From Centroberyx gerrardi (lineage: Eukaryota > Chordata > Actinopteri > Beryciformes > Berycidae), in NCBI RefSeq assembly GCF_048128805.1, contig NC_136005.1, positions 13,066,475 to 13,130,474 on the forward strand: a stretch of DNA of 64,000 nt. Direction: 5' to 3'. This document shows positions 1 to 27,516 of this stretch, one piece after another (position 1 is the stretch's first letter; each line of letters opens with the position of its first letter). The notes under the pieces were generated by a model. The model saw nothing but the letters and a program-made list of their open reading frames with translations. It was not told the DNA's origin and searched no databases. A program made the translations under genes and the position numbers.

Positions 1-16010
<16,010 letters not shown>

Positions 16011-16436
16011 CCGATAGCCTGTGGTCAGAGAAGGGGGAGACAAGACGAGCAGAGCGGGAGATGAAGAAGGTGAGGAGGATGAAGAAGCAGATCCGTTCTT
16101 TCTGCGACCGTCCCTTGTGTTAGAGAGAGAGGGTCTGCTTGCAAATCAAAGGGAGCATTCAGGGAGCGCTCTCTCTCTCTCTCTTGGTGCCTCCTTTCTC
16201 CAGAATAAAACCCAGTCCGTCTTCTCTCCGGTCACTATCATGAGAATATTCCCCCAGCCAGGAAAGTCAACTACATAAGGCTCGGTTTTCTTGTGTTAAG
16301 TGTTTTTTTCCTTTGTTGCCTTTTCCAACGTGCAAGCCAATGTCTCAGATGCTACATAGATGGGTAAATGCCTGTCAGAAACGCAAGTATTTGTCAGGAA
16401 AAAATGCCATGGACGCTCATTTACGAACACGGTTAC

Positions 16437-16770
16437 CTTTGAGACAGAAAATGAGAGGACAAATAAAAAAAAGCTAAAAATTCCCCTTGGTGTTTTGGAA
16501 GCTTTTGCAAGCTTTAAAGGACAAAACACACGAACTGTAAGCTGCAAAGCCCCATACGGCTTAATACTGAGAGGCTCTCCGCCGCGCACTCATACCCACG
16601 GCAGCTCCAATGAAAAATCGACAATGAACATTGTCACAAAGTATCCCACTTCCACCATCGCTAAAACACGCCCACAGCCCTGAAGCAGCCCGGCCAATCA
16701 CAGCAGAGCTCCGTTAGGACGCTGCCGATCTCAGCCAATAGAGAAAAGAGATCCACACCCACGTGGAGGG
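16437..16770 (-). promoter_or_regulatory. midn: Probable midn promoter and 5' non-coding exon region
   Basis: Because the start-codon exon has a splice acceptor 8 nt before the ATG, the transcription start must lie upstream. In the next kilobase are two CCAAT boxes (16694-16698 and 16735-16739), a CACGTG E-box (16760-16765), a locally CpG-containing stretch, and a minus-strand donor-like site AAAG|GTAACC (exon end 16437). A leader exon of roughly 250 nt from about 16.69 kb to 16437 fits. The assignment is inferred from motifs and position; no TATA box is evident. Confidence 0.4.
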
Positions 16771-16844
16771 CAGGCAAGTTTGGGCCATTCATAATAAATT
16801 ACAGCATAGAACAAAATATGTCCCAATACCACAGTAGCCCACAG

Positions 16845-17170
16845 CAGTGGTTCTGAAACTGGGGTCCGGGGCCCCCCACAGGTCCCTGAGAGGGTTTGAG
16901 GGGGTCCCTAGCAAAATGAGGAATAGTTTGATATCACTATTATTTCACTCACTACACGTTATCACAATAAGAACATGTGTAAGAATAACTGTTTTCATCA
17001 CAGCTTTCACTGTATCCAAGGGTGGTATCTCCCCCACCTACAGTAGCCTATATACAGTTATATAATTGTGTACCAAGTCGCATCTTTCAACAAGCGCCTC
17101 AAATGGGAGTCAGTGGTCCAATGTGGATCTATTTGGGGGTCCTTGACATGAAAAAGTGTGGGAACCTCTG
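16845..17170. mobile_element. hAT-type MITE, copy 1
   Basis: 326 bp with degenerate inverted ends CAGTGGTTCTGAAACT and (reverse) CAGAGGTTCCCACACT. The flanking octamers GCCCACAG and GCCTAGAG fit an aged 8-bp target duplication. The GGGGTCC-rich arms are typical of vertebrate non-autonomous hAT elements. No transposase. Shares an internal block with the element at 17396. Confidence 0.75.
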
Positions 17171-17395
17171 GCCTAGAGTCTTGACTGAGCAGCAGGCCAC
17201 TGATATAGCATTGAAATAGAAGTTGTGTTGTTAACCAAAATAGCATTTAATCACACAACAATTACACAAACGCAAACAAATCCAAAATGATGTCTTGTGT
17301 TTTGGTTCACAGATGACTCGATTAGTGTTCTTCAGGATGCATCTTGTCTACATAGTCTACACTTAAGACTCTTGTGTTGTCATCACAGTATAGAC

Positions 17396-17653
17396 CAGTG
17401 GTTCCCAAAGTGGGGTCACAGGACCTCCAGGGGTCCTTGAAGGGGTTCCAATAATAATAGGTTTCACTGTCTCCATGCACTCTTACCTCCTCACATACAG
17501 TGTAGACAGCGACCCATTTCTGTACTAAATCACATCTAACAACAAATCAGATGGGGCTCCTTGGTAACACTCCTAACAAATGGGGTTCTGTGGTCCAGAG
17601 TACATCTAGGCCTATTTGTGGGTCCTTAATATGAAAATATTTGGGAACAACTG
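17396..17653. mobile_element. hAT-type MITE, copy 2
   Basis: 258 bp with ends CAGTGGTTCCCAAAGT and (reverse) CAGTTGTTCCCAAATA. Flanks GTATAGAC and GTAAAGAG form a degraded 8-bp target duplication. Internal sequence (ATGGG, GTGGTCCA, CTATTTG.GGGTCCTT) matches copy 1, so both belong to one family. Inserted just upstream of the midn promoter region. Confidence 0.75.
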
Positions 17654-17846
17654 GTAAAGAGCAGTGGGTTGCGCAGTCCACCCCGGTAGAGGTTAAGTTA
17701 TCAGCCTCGGCTCTAATGGCAGTAAATAGTGCTGACGCCATCCTCTTTCCCCTGACCTCCACAACATGCAGAAACATTAAAGTCATCACGAATGGAATGC
17801 AAATTACGCATTATGCGGGGTATTCTCTTCAGGAAGTAGGTTAACA

Positions 17847-17848
<2 letters not shown>

Positions 17849-17924
<76 letters not shown>
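17849..17924. repeat. (GA)n microsatellite
   Basis: About 76 bp of pure GA dinucleotides. It ends 16 bp before the left breakpoint of the 2.87-kb tandem duplication and may have contributed to breakage. Confidence 0.95.
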
Positions 17925-17926
<2 letters not shown>

Positions 17927-17940
17927 TAGGATATGGAGTC

Positions 17941-20161
17941 AAATATGACATGTGATTTGCCTCCATGTAAGAAGCAGATAAGGTGACTGACGCTGCTCAT
18001 TCATATCCTCCGGCCAAATTTCGTGAAAATTGAGAGATTCGTGTTTCTCATGTACTGGTGACTAATACACTTCATGTCAGAACAAGAAGGAACAAGAATT
18101 ACGCAAAACTGTCCAGAGAGAGCAACTTAGAGAGCGACGGAGAGAAGGAGAGACAGGGACAGAGTTAGCGACACCATAAAAGCATCCATATACTGAGTTC
18201 GCTCGTCCAAAACTGCACGACTCCTCTAAAACAAGTGTCCGCTCCAGAATGAAAAAGAAGATACTCTATCGCCTCCCAGTGGCCAACGATCAAACCCCCA
18301 CCAGCAAAACTTGCAGGTTACTTTTAACTCCTGTTTTAATGTTGTTAACGTATGTTGCAATATTCACATACGTGACTCGATAGCAAGCGGAGCTGAAAAT
18401 CAAAGATCTGATGACAATCAGTTTATTGTTTGGGCGAATTCATCATCTGGCCAGAGAATCAATTCAGTTGTCTCTACATTACATCTACCCATTCACATTT
18501 CTTATTATACAATAAGCATGACTGGCCGTGTGATGACAAGAGGCTGTAGTTTACTGTATGATTTAGTAAGGCTGTTTTGTTTTAAAGCATACTGAATATC
18601 TAAAGAATCAATCTCAGCAATTGCTGCCTAATACTACATACTAGCAATACTACATAGTAATCACAACATCACAGAGGCTTCTCCTGTCGTCGATTCCACT
18701 AAGTTAATGATTTCCACAGAATTTACATCCAATCACTTCACAACATGCTCATATTGGTCTGAGATTGACTGATCAACTCATGTCAAACTTTTCATAAATT
18801 AACAGTCTACAATCAAAGTCACAAACAATGAATACCAGTTAAAATATTATTTAAATAACGTCACATTATTTGGAGTTAATGTCAAGGTGCGCTTACCAAT
18901 TATCGTGGCGAAAACTTTAAAGCTTCGCGTAAAAGTCTTTGGCGTTCCAATCGGTTCCCCCAGCTTTGGCATGTAAAGTATACCCAGACTGTGATGAAAC
19001 ACTTTATTAAATCCAAACACTTGAGTATCCACAAGATCAGTCTTTTCAGTAAATTCTCTGGCAGGCTTGCGCGTCTCCAGCGCGCAACGTTACGCACCAG
19101 ACCGAGGGACTCCTGGCCAATAAGGAGCTCCAGTTATGTCCTGGGATGCCTCCGTGTGTCGTCTGCACACCGGTGTCTATCTTGGTAAGAGCGTAGTTTG
19201 AGAGGTGAGACACCTCTTAACCGAGTGTTCTCGGATATGGGTGGAGAGTAGCGTTCTTGTTATGTCAGCATGTGATTTAAGGTGGCCTTGCTTCGCTGTA
19301 ACCGCCTCTATCAAATGTACTCTCCACGATGGGAAAGAATGTGCTTACGCAAAGCTGCAAGAGATAAAGATATACAACTGTGTCAATGGCGAGGTTATCT
19401 GAGCCAGAGAAAAGGCTTTTTAATGGAGTGGATAGTTGAATAGAAGTGAAACATCACAGCTCGATGGTTTACGACCTTAACAAACAGTCAATGAAATGAA
19501 TGCTTTAGTAATATCAGGGGTGTTGCCATTCTTTGACGACAGAAAGAAAAAAAAAATGTTACTGGGCAACAGATCAGGGAAACAGGCTGCATGGCGACGA
19601 GGGCACAGGAATAAACAAACTTGACTGGCATGGATTCAGCTCTGCATGTGAGGAAAGTCACTTCTGATAACAGCACATACAATATCATGGACATTTGTCA
19701 AATATAAGTAATAAGGCTATTATTGCTATTACTGCTACATTGCTGTTTCAATAGCAACGTCAATCTTGGCTATGTTCACGCTCAACTTTTACATTTTTTT
19801 TTACTACTTGACAAATCCTTATTCTCCACTTTTTTGTATTCATCAAATTATGTAGACAGCTGCAGTAGGCTGCTTGTATTAAGCCTGTACAAGGTGATTG
19901 TGCTCAGATATGTGATAATAATCACACTGAGGTTCATGACAAGGCCATAAGAGATATTGTGCAACGTGTCAAAGAAAAAATGAACTGATTTCCCCCACAA
20001 ATATGCGAACATCTCAGCCAAGAACTGTCCTTCCTGCCTCAGGATCAGGACAGGCAGTCTGGCTGATTCGAGACACACTCCTCCCTACTGAACAGGGGAC
20101 ACTGTGCCCCACCAGCACATTATCACACTGTCTGGGAACTGAATCATCCTTGTGTGTCCAT

Positions 20162-20226
<65 letters not shown>

Positions 20227-20500
20227 AAGCGCTCACATACATGCATGTGTATGTGTGGTCAATCAGCGCCTATCTTGTACCAGATTATATCTTCAATGGG
20301 ATCAGTGTTTTACTGAAGTCACTGTCTTTCTGTCTTTGTGTGTGTGTGTGTGTGTGTGAGAGAGCGAGAGAGAGAGAGAGAGACAGAGGGAGAGAGAGAC
20401 TGAGGGAGAGAGCAGAGTGTGTTAAAAAAAACATTGGTGTTATCTCCCACAGACTCAGTGAGCAGACAAAGGTGCCTGTCTTTGCCTATAGCCCCAACAG

Positions 20501-20567
<67 letters not shown>

Positions 20568-20805
20568 TCTCTGTCTCTGAGAGATGCTGACTCAGTGGAA
20601 CAAAGTGAAAGGAGTTTGGTTAAACTCCCTCCTCTAGTTGAAACACAACCCTTTGTTCGAGTCAAGAGTGTGCTTTTGAATTAGCTCGCTTGGTAGCTTG
20701 TTTTGACGCTTGTCATGCTGGCAGGAGCAAAATACAGGATCTGTGTGTGCATGAGACTGGGAAGAGACTTAAGCAGAGAGGAAGCTAATATGCGCTGATG
20801 TTTGT
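17941..20805. repeat. Tandem duplication unit, copy 1 (2865 bp)
   Basis: Begins AAATATGACATGTGATTTGC and ends GCGCTGATGTTTGT. It reappears at 20822-23684 with a constant offset of 2881 bp up to a GT tract and 2879 bp after it. The only difference I noticed is one GT unit (62 versus 60 bp). The unit includes (TG)n at 20164-20225, a GT/GA tract at about 20337-20390, a CT-rich tract at about 20502-20576, and a promoter-like exon at about 18897-19121 (minus). No protein gene recognised. Confidence 0.97.
18897..19121 (-). promoter_or_regulatory. Candidate promoter and first exon inside duplication copy 1
   Basis: On the minus strand a CCAAT-type box (19117-19121) and a CpG-containing stretch precede an open segment ending in a consensus donor ATTG|GTAAGC (exon end 18897). 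An ATG at 18970-18972 opens 25 codons (MPKLGEPIGTPKTFTRSFKV...) to the donor in phase 1, which would join midn exon 1 (acceptor at 16018) in frame. This is pattern only; an unrelated non-coding transcript or no transcript is equally possible. Confidence 0.2.
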
Positions 20806-20821
20806 GATGTTTGTTTTGTGA

Positions 20822-23042
20822 AAATATGACATGTGATTTGCCTCCATGTAAGAAGCAGATAAGGTGACTGACGCTGCTCATTCATATCCTCCGGCCAAAT
20901 TTCGTGAAAATTGAGAGATTCGTGTTTCTCATGTACTGGTGACTAATACACTTCATGTCAGAACAAGAAGGAACAAGAATTACGCAAAACTGTCCAGAGA
21001 GAGCAACTTAGAGAGCGACGGAGAGAAGGAGAGACAGGGACAGAGTTAGCGACACCATAAAAGCATCCATATACTGAGTTCGCTCGTCCAAAACTGCACG
21101 ACTCCTCTAAAACAAGTGTCCGCTCCAGAATGAAAAAGAAGATACTCTATCGCCTCCCAGTGGCCAACGATCAAACCCCCACCAGCAAAACTTGCAGGTT
21201 ACTTTTAACTCCTGTTTTAATGTTGTTAACGTATGTTGCAATATTCACATACGTGACTCGATAGCAAGCGGAGCTGAAAATCAAAGATCTGATGACAATC
21301 AGTTTATTGTTTGGGCGAATTCATCATCTGGCCAGAGAATCAATTCAGTTGTCTCTACATTACATCTACCCATTCACATTTCTTATTATACAATAAGCAT
21401 GACTGGCCGTGTGATGACAAGAGGCTGTAGTTTACTGTATGATTTAGTAAGGCTGTTTTGTTTTAAAGCATACTGAATATCTAAAGAATCAATCTCAGCA
21501 ATTGCTGCCTAATACTACATACTAGCAATACTACATAGTAATCACAACATCACAGAGGCTTCTCCTGTCGTCGATTCCACTAAGTTAATGATTTCCACAG
21601 AATTTACATCCAATCACTTCACAACATGCTCATATTGGTCTGAGATTGACTGATCAACTCATGTCAAACTTTTCATAAATTAACAGTCTACAATCAAAGT
21701 CACAAACAATGAATACCAGTTAAAATATTATTTAAATAACGTCACATTATTTGGAGTTAATGTCAAGGTGCGCTTACCAATTATCGTGGCGAAAACTTTA
21801 AAGCTTCGCGTAAAAGTCTTTGGCGTTCCAATCGGTTCCCCCAGCTTTGGCATGTAAAGTATACCCAGACTGTGATGAAACACTTTATTAAATCCAAACA
21901 CTTGAGTATCCACAAGATCAGTCTTTTCAGTAAATTCTCTGGCAGGCTTGCGCGTCTCCAGCGCGCAACGTTACGCACCAGACCGAGGGACTCCTGGCCA
22001 ATAAGGAGCTCCAGTTATGTCCTGGGATGCCTCCGTGTGTCGTCTGCACACCGGTGTCTATCTTGGTAAGAGCGTAGTTTGAGAGGTGAGACACCTCTTA
22101 ACCGAGTGTTCTCGGATATGGGTGGAGAGTAGCGTTCTTGTTATGTCAGCATGTGATTTAAGGTGGCCTTGCTTCGCTGTAACCGCCTCTATCAAATGTA
22201 CTCTCCACGATGGGAAAGAATGTGCTTACGCAAAGCTGCAAGAGATAAAGATATACAACTGTGTCAATGGCGAGGTTATCTGAGCCAGAGAAAAGGCTTT
22301 TTAATGGAGTGGATAGTTGAATAGAAGTGAAACATCACAGCTCGATGGTTTACGACCTTAACAAACAGTCAATGAAATGAATGCTTTAGTAATATCAGGG
22401 GTGTTGCCATTCTTTGACGACAGAAAGAAAAAAAAAATGTTACTGGGCAACAGATCAGGGAAACAGGCTGCATGGCGACGAGGGCACAGGAATAAACAAA
22501 CTTGACTGGCATGGATTCAGCTCTGCATGTGAGGAAAGTCACTTCTGATAACAGCACATACAATATCATGGACATTTGTCAAATATAAGTAATAAGGCTA
22601 TTATTGCTATTACTGCTACATTGCTGTTTCAATAGCAACGTCAATCTTGGCTATGTTCACGCTCAACTTTTACATTTTTTTTTACTACTTGACAAATCCT
22701 TATTCTCCACTTTTTTGTATTCATCAAATTATGTAGACAGCTGCAGTAGGCTGCTTGTATTAAGCCTGTACAAGGTGATTGTGCTCAGATATGTGATAAT
22801 AATCACACTGAGGTTCATGACAAGGCCATAAGAGATATTGTGCAACGTGTCAAAGAAAAAATGAACTGATTTCCCCCACAAATATGCGAACATCTCAGCC
22901 AAGAACTGTCCTTCCTGCCTCAGGATCAGGACAGGCAGTCTGGCTGATTCGAGACACACTCCTCCCTACTGAACAGGGGACACTGTGCCCCACCAGCACA
23001 TTATCACACTGTCTGGGAACTGAATCATCCTTGTGTGTCCAT

Positions 23043-23105
<63 letters not shown>

Positions 23106-23379
23106 AAGCGCTCACATACATGCATGTGTATGTGTGGTCAATCAGCGCCTATCTTGTACCAGATTATATCTTCAATGGGATCAGTGTTTTACTGAAGTCA
23201 CTGTCTTTCTGTCTTTGTGTGTGTGTGTGTGTGTGTGAGAGAGCGAGAGAGAGAGAGAGAGACAGAGGGAGAGAGAGACTGAGGGAGAGAGCAGAGTGTG
23301 TTAAAAAAAACATTGGTGTTATCTCCCACAGACTCAGTGAGCAGACAAAGGTGCCTGTCTTTGCCTATAGCCCCAACAG

Positions 23380-23446
<67 letters not shown>

Positions 23447-23684
23447 TCTCTGTCTCTGAGAGATGCTGACTCAGTGGAACAAAGTGAAAGGAGTTTGGTT
23501 AAACTCCCTCCTCTAGTTGAAACACAACCCTTTGTTCGAGTCAAGAGTGTGCTTTTGAATTAGCTCGCTTGGTAGCTTGTTTTGACGCTTGTCATGCTGG
23601 CAGGAGCAAAATACAGGATCTGTGTGTGCATGAGACTGGGAAGAGACTTAAGCAGAGAGGAAGCTAATATGCGCTGATGTTTGT
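20822..23684. repeat. Tandem duplication unit, copy 2 (2863 bp)
   Basis: Direct repeat of 17941-20805. Separated from copy 1 by a 16-bp filler (20806-20821, GATGTTTGTTTTGTGA) whose first nine bases repeat the end of copy 1. Contains the same (TG)n (23045-23104), GA and CT tracts and candidate exon (about 21778-22002). Either a very recent tandem duplication or an assembly (haplotype) duplication. Confidence 0.97.
21778..22002 (-). promoter_or_regulatory. Candidate promoter and first exon, copy 2
   Basis: Second copy, identical as far as I compared, of the element at 18897-19121, carried by the tandem duplication. Same CCAAT-type box, ATG (21851-21853) and GTAAGC donor. Confidence 0.2.
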
Positions 23685-25383
23685 CACTCTGCCCGGTTGA
23701 GAGTCAAGTTCTTCTTTCAACCAGCAGGCTTTGCTTGCCAGCATGCCTGCCTGTCAACACAGTTGAGGTCATGCAGGACATTCTGACCTCGTTTGCCCGA
23801 ATTAGACCGTGTCGTGGAACTGACAAGCTGAGATGTTTTTTTGACAAAGGTATAATTCTCACTATACATATCTTGATTACACATCGTCTCGTAAGTTCAG
23901 TCAAACTAGAAGGTGTCGGGGGTCTGGTTCCTTGGGACTTGTCACTCAGGTTTAATTCCTGGGTAGAGACTTCCTTTCAGTATATAATTTGTTTTGTTTC
24001 AAGCTTTCCTTCAAAGTTTTCAGGCTCTTGATCCGCAGTGGCTAACATGTCATCTCATACTATCTATTAATATGACAAATCACAACGTGATTAAGTAAAT
24101 GAATCGTGTTAATATACAAATTTATCATCATGTAGCCCAAGACCCAAAATGTTTTTCTCTATATGCCCGTATGGCGCAGTAGGATGCACATGAATAAGCC
24201 TGTGATGGAGGATGCTAGAGCAACCCCCATATGCAGAAGTCTACATGATAATGCATCACACATACTTCTGGGAAGAGCTTATTGACAAGGGAGGAAGGGA
24301 GTGTAGGCGGGTCGTAAACATTTCACATTGGATATCAGATCTGGTGGGACAGAGCAGCCTGCGTGTGAATGTGTGTGTCTGCGCACGGGCGCGCGCGAGC
24401 TCTCGTGTGTGAGACTGAGTGTGTGGGACATGTGTGGGCGTGTGTGTGTGTGTGGGTGAGCAGCATTCCTATCCATCAAAGTCAGCAGCGGGCCGCCCTC
24501 TGCCTCGGGAGAAAAATGAGCCATGCCCGATGCACTCAGCCGGCTGCTGTTGTTCTCCTGCCACCATTTCCTCCTGATTCACTCTGAGAGGCTGTGAGTG
24601 GGACAGACACACCTCGCCCGGCCACACACCGACCGGCCGTGTTCGCAGCGTTACCACAGGAAGCTGACACATAGAGATGCACGCATACCTGACATGCTGA
24701 CACAAAAACATGGATTAATACTTATGTACTGTACTCACCCAAATACCTAGCTATCTACTGTACACAGGAGGAGTGGCTCTCTCTTTAAAGCAGAGCCACA
24801 GGACGAGGGTGGCACACAAGTACTTGGATACATGCACTCTCACACACGTACACACACACACACACGGGGACACACACAGGGACACAGAGATAGTCTTTGA
24901 GAGTGAAAGGTGTGTGAAACCAACCAGTAGTTCAAGGGTGGATCAACTTTCCACCTGAAGGCAGAATGTCTTTTCAGGTTGTAAATCTCATGTCTGGTTG
25001 TCAGCTACCTTGTTTGCTTAAGAGCTGTGAAATTAATTTGGGGCGAGATCATCAAAACCTCACACTTGATGTATGACCGGGTTCTTCAAATAAAGTGTTT
25101 GGATGGCCCGGGGAGTGGGAGTAATTTACTGCTCCAATCTGCATTTGTCTGTATTCCAGTCTCAACATGGAGTGTTTAAACTCAAAGGATGATGTAAACA
25201 TCAAACAAAGATGTAGTGTCTCTTTTGTTCTTGGGGTCTTGGTTGTGATTTGGACCCCCCACCCTCCAACCCTTCCCGTTAATTCTGGTCTTGATTTTCA
25301 CTCGATTAGATCCAGTCTTTGTGTGTCTTTGACTCAAGTTAGACGTTATTGATCGCAGCCCAAATGTCTGCTAAGTGGTCGCA
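23685..25383. other. Intergenic, no gene seen
   Basis: Unique sequence after the duplication. Contains GT-rich and GC-alternating tracts near 24370-24460 and AC tracts near 24840-24890. No coding exon or RNA gene recognised. Confidence 0.7.
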
Positions 25384-25633
25384 TTAAAGTCCCCATGAAA
25401 TAAACTCCCATTAGCTTTACTTCCTGGAAATCTGTGTGTCTTTAATGGTGACCTCATGCTGCATCAGTGGGAATAAATAAAAACTCCAACCAATAAAACC
25501 ATCATATTTTTGAACAATCCCACCCCTCCCATCAAATAAAACTGCCTTTCTCTCCCTGACTGATATCCCATTGGTTTACACTTTTGAATGATCCCTCACT
25601 GTCCAACCTGATGCTGTTTCATGGGGTCTTTAA
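25384..25633. mobile_element. TTAA-flanked MITE
   Basis: 250 bp bounded by TTAA on both sides with 17-bp inverted ends TTAAAGTCCCCATGAAA and (reverse of right end) TTAAAGACCCCATGAAA, one mismatch. TTAA duplication suggests a piggyBac-type mobiliser. No coding capacity. Confidence 0.7.
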
Positions 25634-26821
25634 GTTTTTGAATTATGAGTACAGAGGTTGGAGTGGTCTGTATGGGCAGATTGCGTGGGTGGGGTTGAGT
25701 CATCTCTAGACTGAAAGAAACTGGGTTCAGAGAAATAAGGGCCAGGTTACAGGTGGTGTGGGATAAGCAGATGCTAGGTCAGAGGTGGTGGTAGATGTGC
25801 GGGGGTGGGGTTACATGCTTAGGACGAGATGAATGACAAAATAACTAGGCGACACCACAGTGAGCTTTCTGAACTGATGCCACACCTAAGAGGGGAAACT
25901 GGGTCAGTGGTAATGGTACATGTAGAGCGGGGTTAGTTTTAGATTTTTGGATAGGGTTGGAGGGTGAAAACGTGCCAGCAGAGAGCAGAAGGGGTGAGTA
26001 GTGTGGTGGGAGTGGGTGGAAGAATGGTGTAAGGGGCTTAAATGGAGAGGAATGAAAGGCCGGCGGTCTGGACAAGGCCTCTGATCCCACACCTGCAGAT
26101 GGAGCCCTGTTTGAAGTGCTGCCCGCTCGCCCTCCCAGCCTCCCGGCTCACAGCACAGATGATTGATGACACATCTCTAGCTCTACGGCTTTACACAGTA
26201 AAGCAGACAGCATGCCAGAGAGAGAGAGAGAGAGAGCGAGAGAGCGAGTGTCAGAGCCCCGGCCTGAGAAAGAGAGAGAAAATGTGCAAAACGTGCAACG
26301 AAAAGGGGACAAGAAAAGAAAGTGTCACTTCAAACCATGACTTAGTCACAGTCACAGCTTACAGTAACTTCGGAACATCCGAGCCAGGGACATTTCAACC
26401 AGACCCCATTTCCAGAATTACGAGTCACGACATTCCCTTGACTTTTGTCCTGCTGGACAAAACTTTTTATTGAAACTTTCAACACATAACATATCTTTGG
26501 GATGCGGATGCTTCACCTTACAATGCAAAAAACGTCTTCTTAAGTTTATTTTATTTAAGAAAGGGACAGTGCACATTAATAAACTTAACTTAGATGCATT
26601 ATGTAAATGTGCCAGATTTAGTCATTTCATCTGTAGTCCCTGGGCAGGTTGATGGTTTAAGGAACATAAAAGAACATACAAAACACATAAGCACAGACAA
26701 ATGAGTAAAAACTATGCAAGCATTAACAAGTAGCATTATAAGCAGCCATAAGCACATGAGAGCACATAGAGACAAGGAGCCCGGCACCCAGCAACCCAAC
26801 ATTCAAACATAGGGAAGATCA
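25634..26821. other. Intergenic with probable retroelement remnant
   Basis: GGT-rich sequence to about 26050 and a short GA tract at about 26217-26250. At about 26535-26800 is an AT-rich block with the string AAAGGGACAGTGCACATTAA, reminiscent of fish LINE 3' tails in antisense. No gene recognised. Confidence 0.5.
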
Positions 26822-27214
26822 TACAGCATGGAAACTCACAAAGCATCTTAAAAAGTAATTTAGTCTCACATTAAGTCTTCAAATCTTATTTTTCTTAATG
26901 CAAGAGAAAAATTCTGCCAGTGAGGTGAAAATAACTGCACTTGTTTCCAATGCAGTTTCACTTGTTTCAGGAGTTTTCTAGAAATGAGTGTCAATGTCAT
27001 GAGTCAGAATAAGGCAAAATCACTGCACTACTATCAATAAAATGAAACTTGATTCTACAAAATTCTTGAAACAAGTTGGATTTGTCTTGGAAACAAGTGA
27101 AATTACCTAACCTCACTGGCAGATTTTTCACTTGTTTTAAGAAAATTGTGATTTTAGGACTCAATAACAGACTAAATGGCTTATTAAGATGGAGATTTTT
27201 GTTTTTGCAGTGTA
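26822..27214. mobile_element. Foldback MITE with long inverted arms
   Basis: The two halves pair over more than 120 bp: CTGCCAGTGAGGT (about 26915) with CCTCACTGGCAG (about 27110), CACTTGTTTCCAA with TTGGAAACAAGTG, and CTTGTTTCAGGAGTTTTCTAG with TACAAAATTCTTGAAACAAG. Outer ends are TACAGCATGGAAAC and (reverse) TACACTGCAAAAAC. A short unpaired centre lies at about 27000-27050. No coding sequence. Confidence 0.75.
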
Positions 27215-27474
27215 CAGATTTTATACGTAGAGGTGACGTTACATGAGTCACATGAATCACAGCAGCAGCTTGGATACAAGCTGTAACGCTCTATGCTTTT
27301 TTGTTATTGTTGAGTGAGTGATGACTTGCCCTCCCGAACTGAATAACCTCTGTAGATTGAACAGAGCCCAGAGGCACCGTGGATACAATCCAAGCATTTC
27401 ACAACCAACCAGATCACTGTATTTATTCTCTAGAGATGGAATGTTCATTATATGGCTGGGTGTATGTCTCTCTC

Positions 27475-27516
<42 letters not shown>

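Noticed and set aside
16019..16043. Upstream extension of midn (SPPSLTTGYR before the first Met)
   Set aside because: The in-frame extension begins without ATG and runs through a strong splice acceptor, so it is intronic.
18311..18595. Small frame of 94 codons (also at 21192-21476)
   Set aside because: No homology recognised and no codon bias or splice sites; identical in both copies only because the DNA is duplicated.
20154..20684. 176-codon frame with Cys-Val repeats (and its copy at 23033-23563)
   Set aside because: Produced by reading through GT, GA and CT microsatellites; no splice context or homology.
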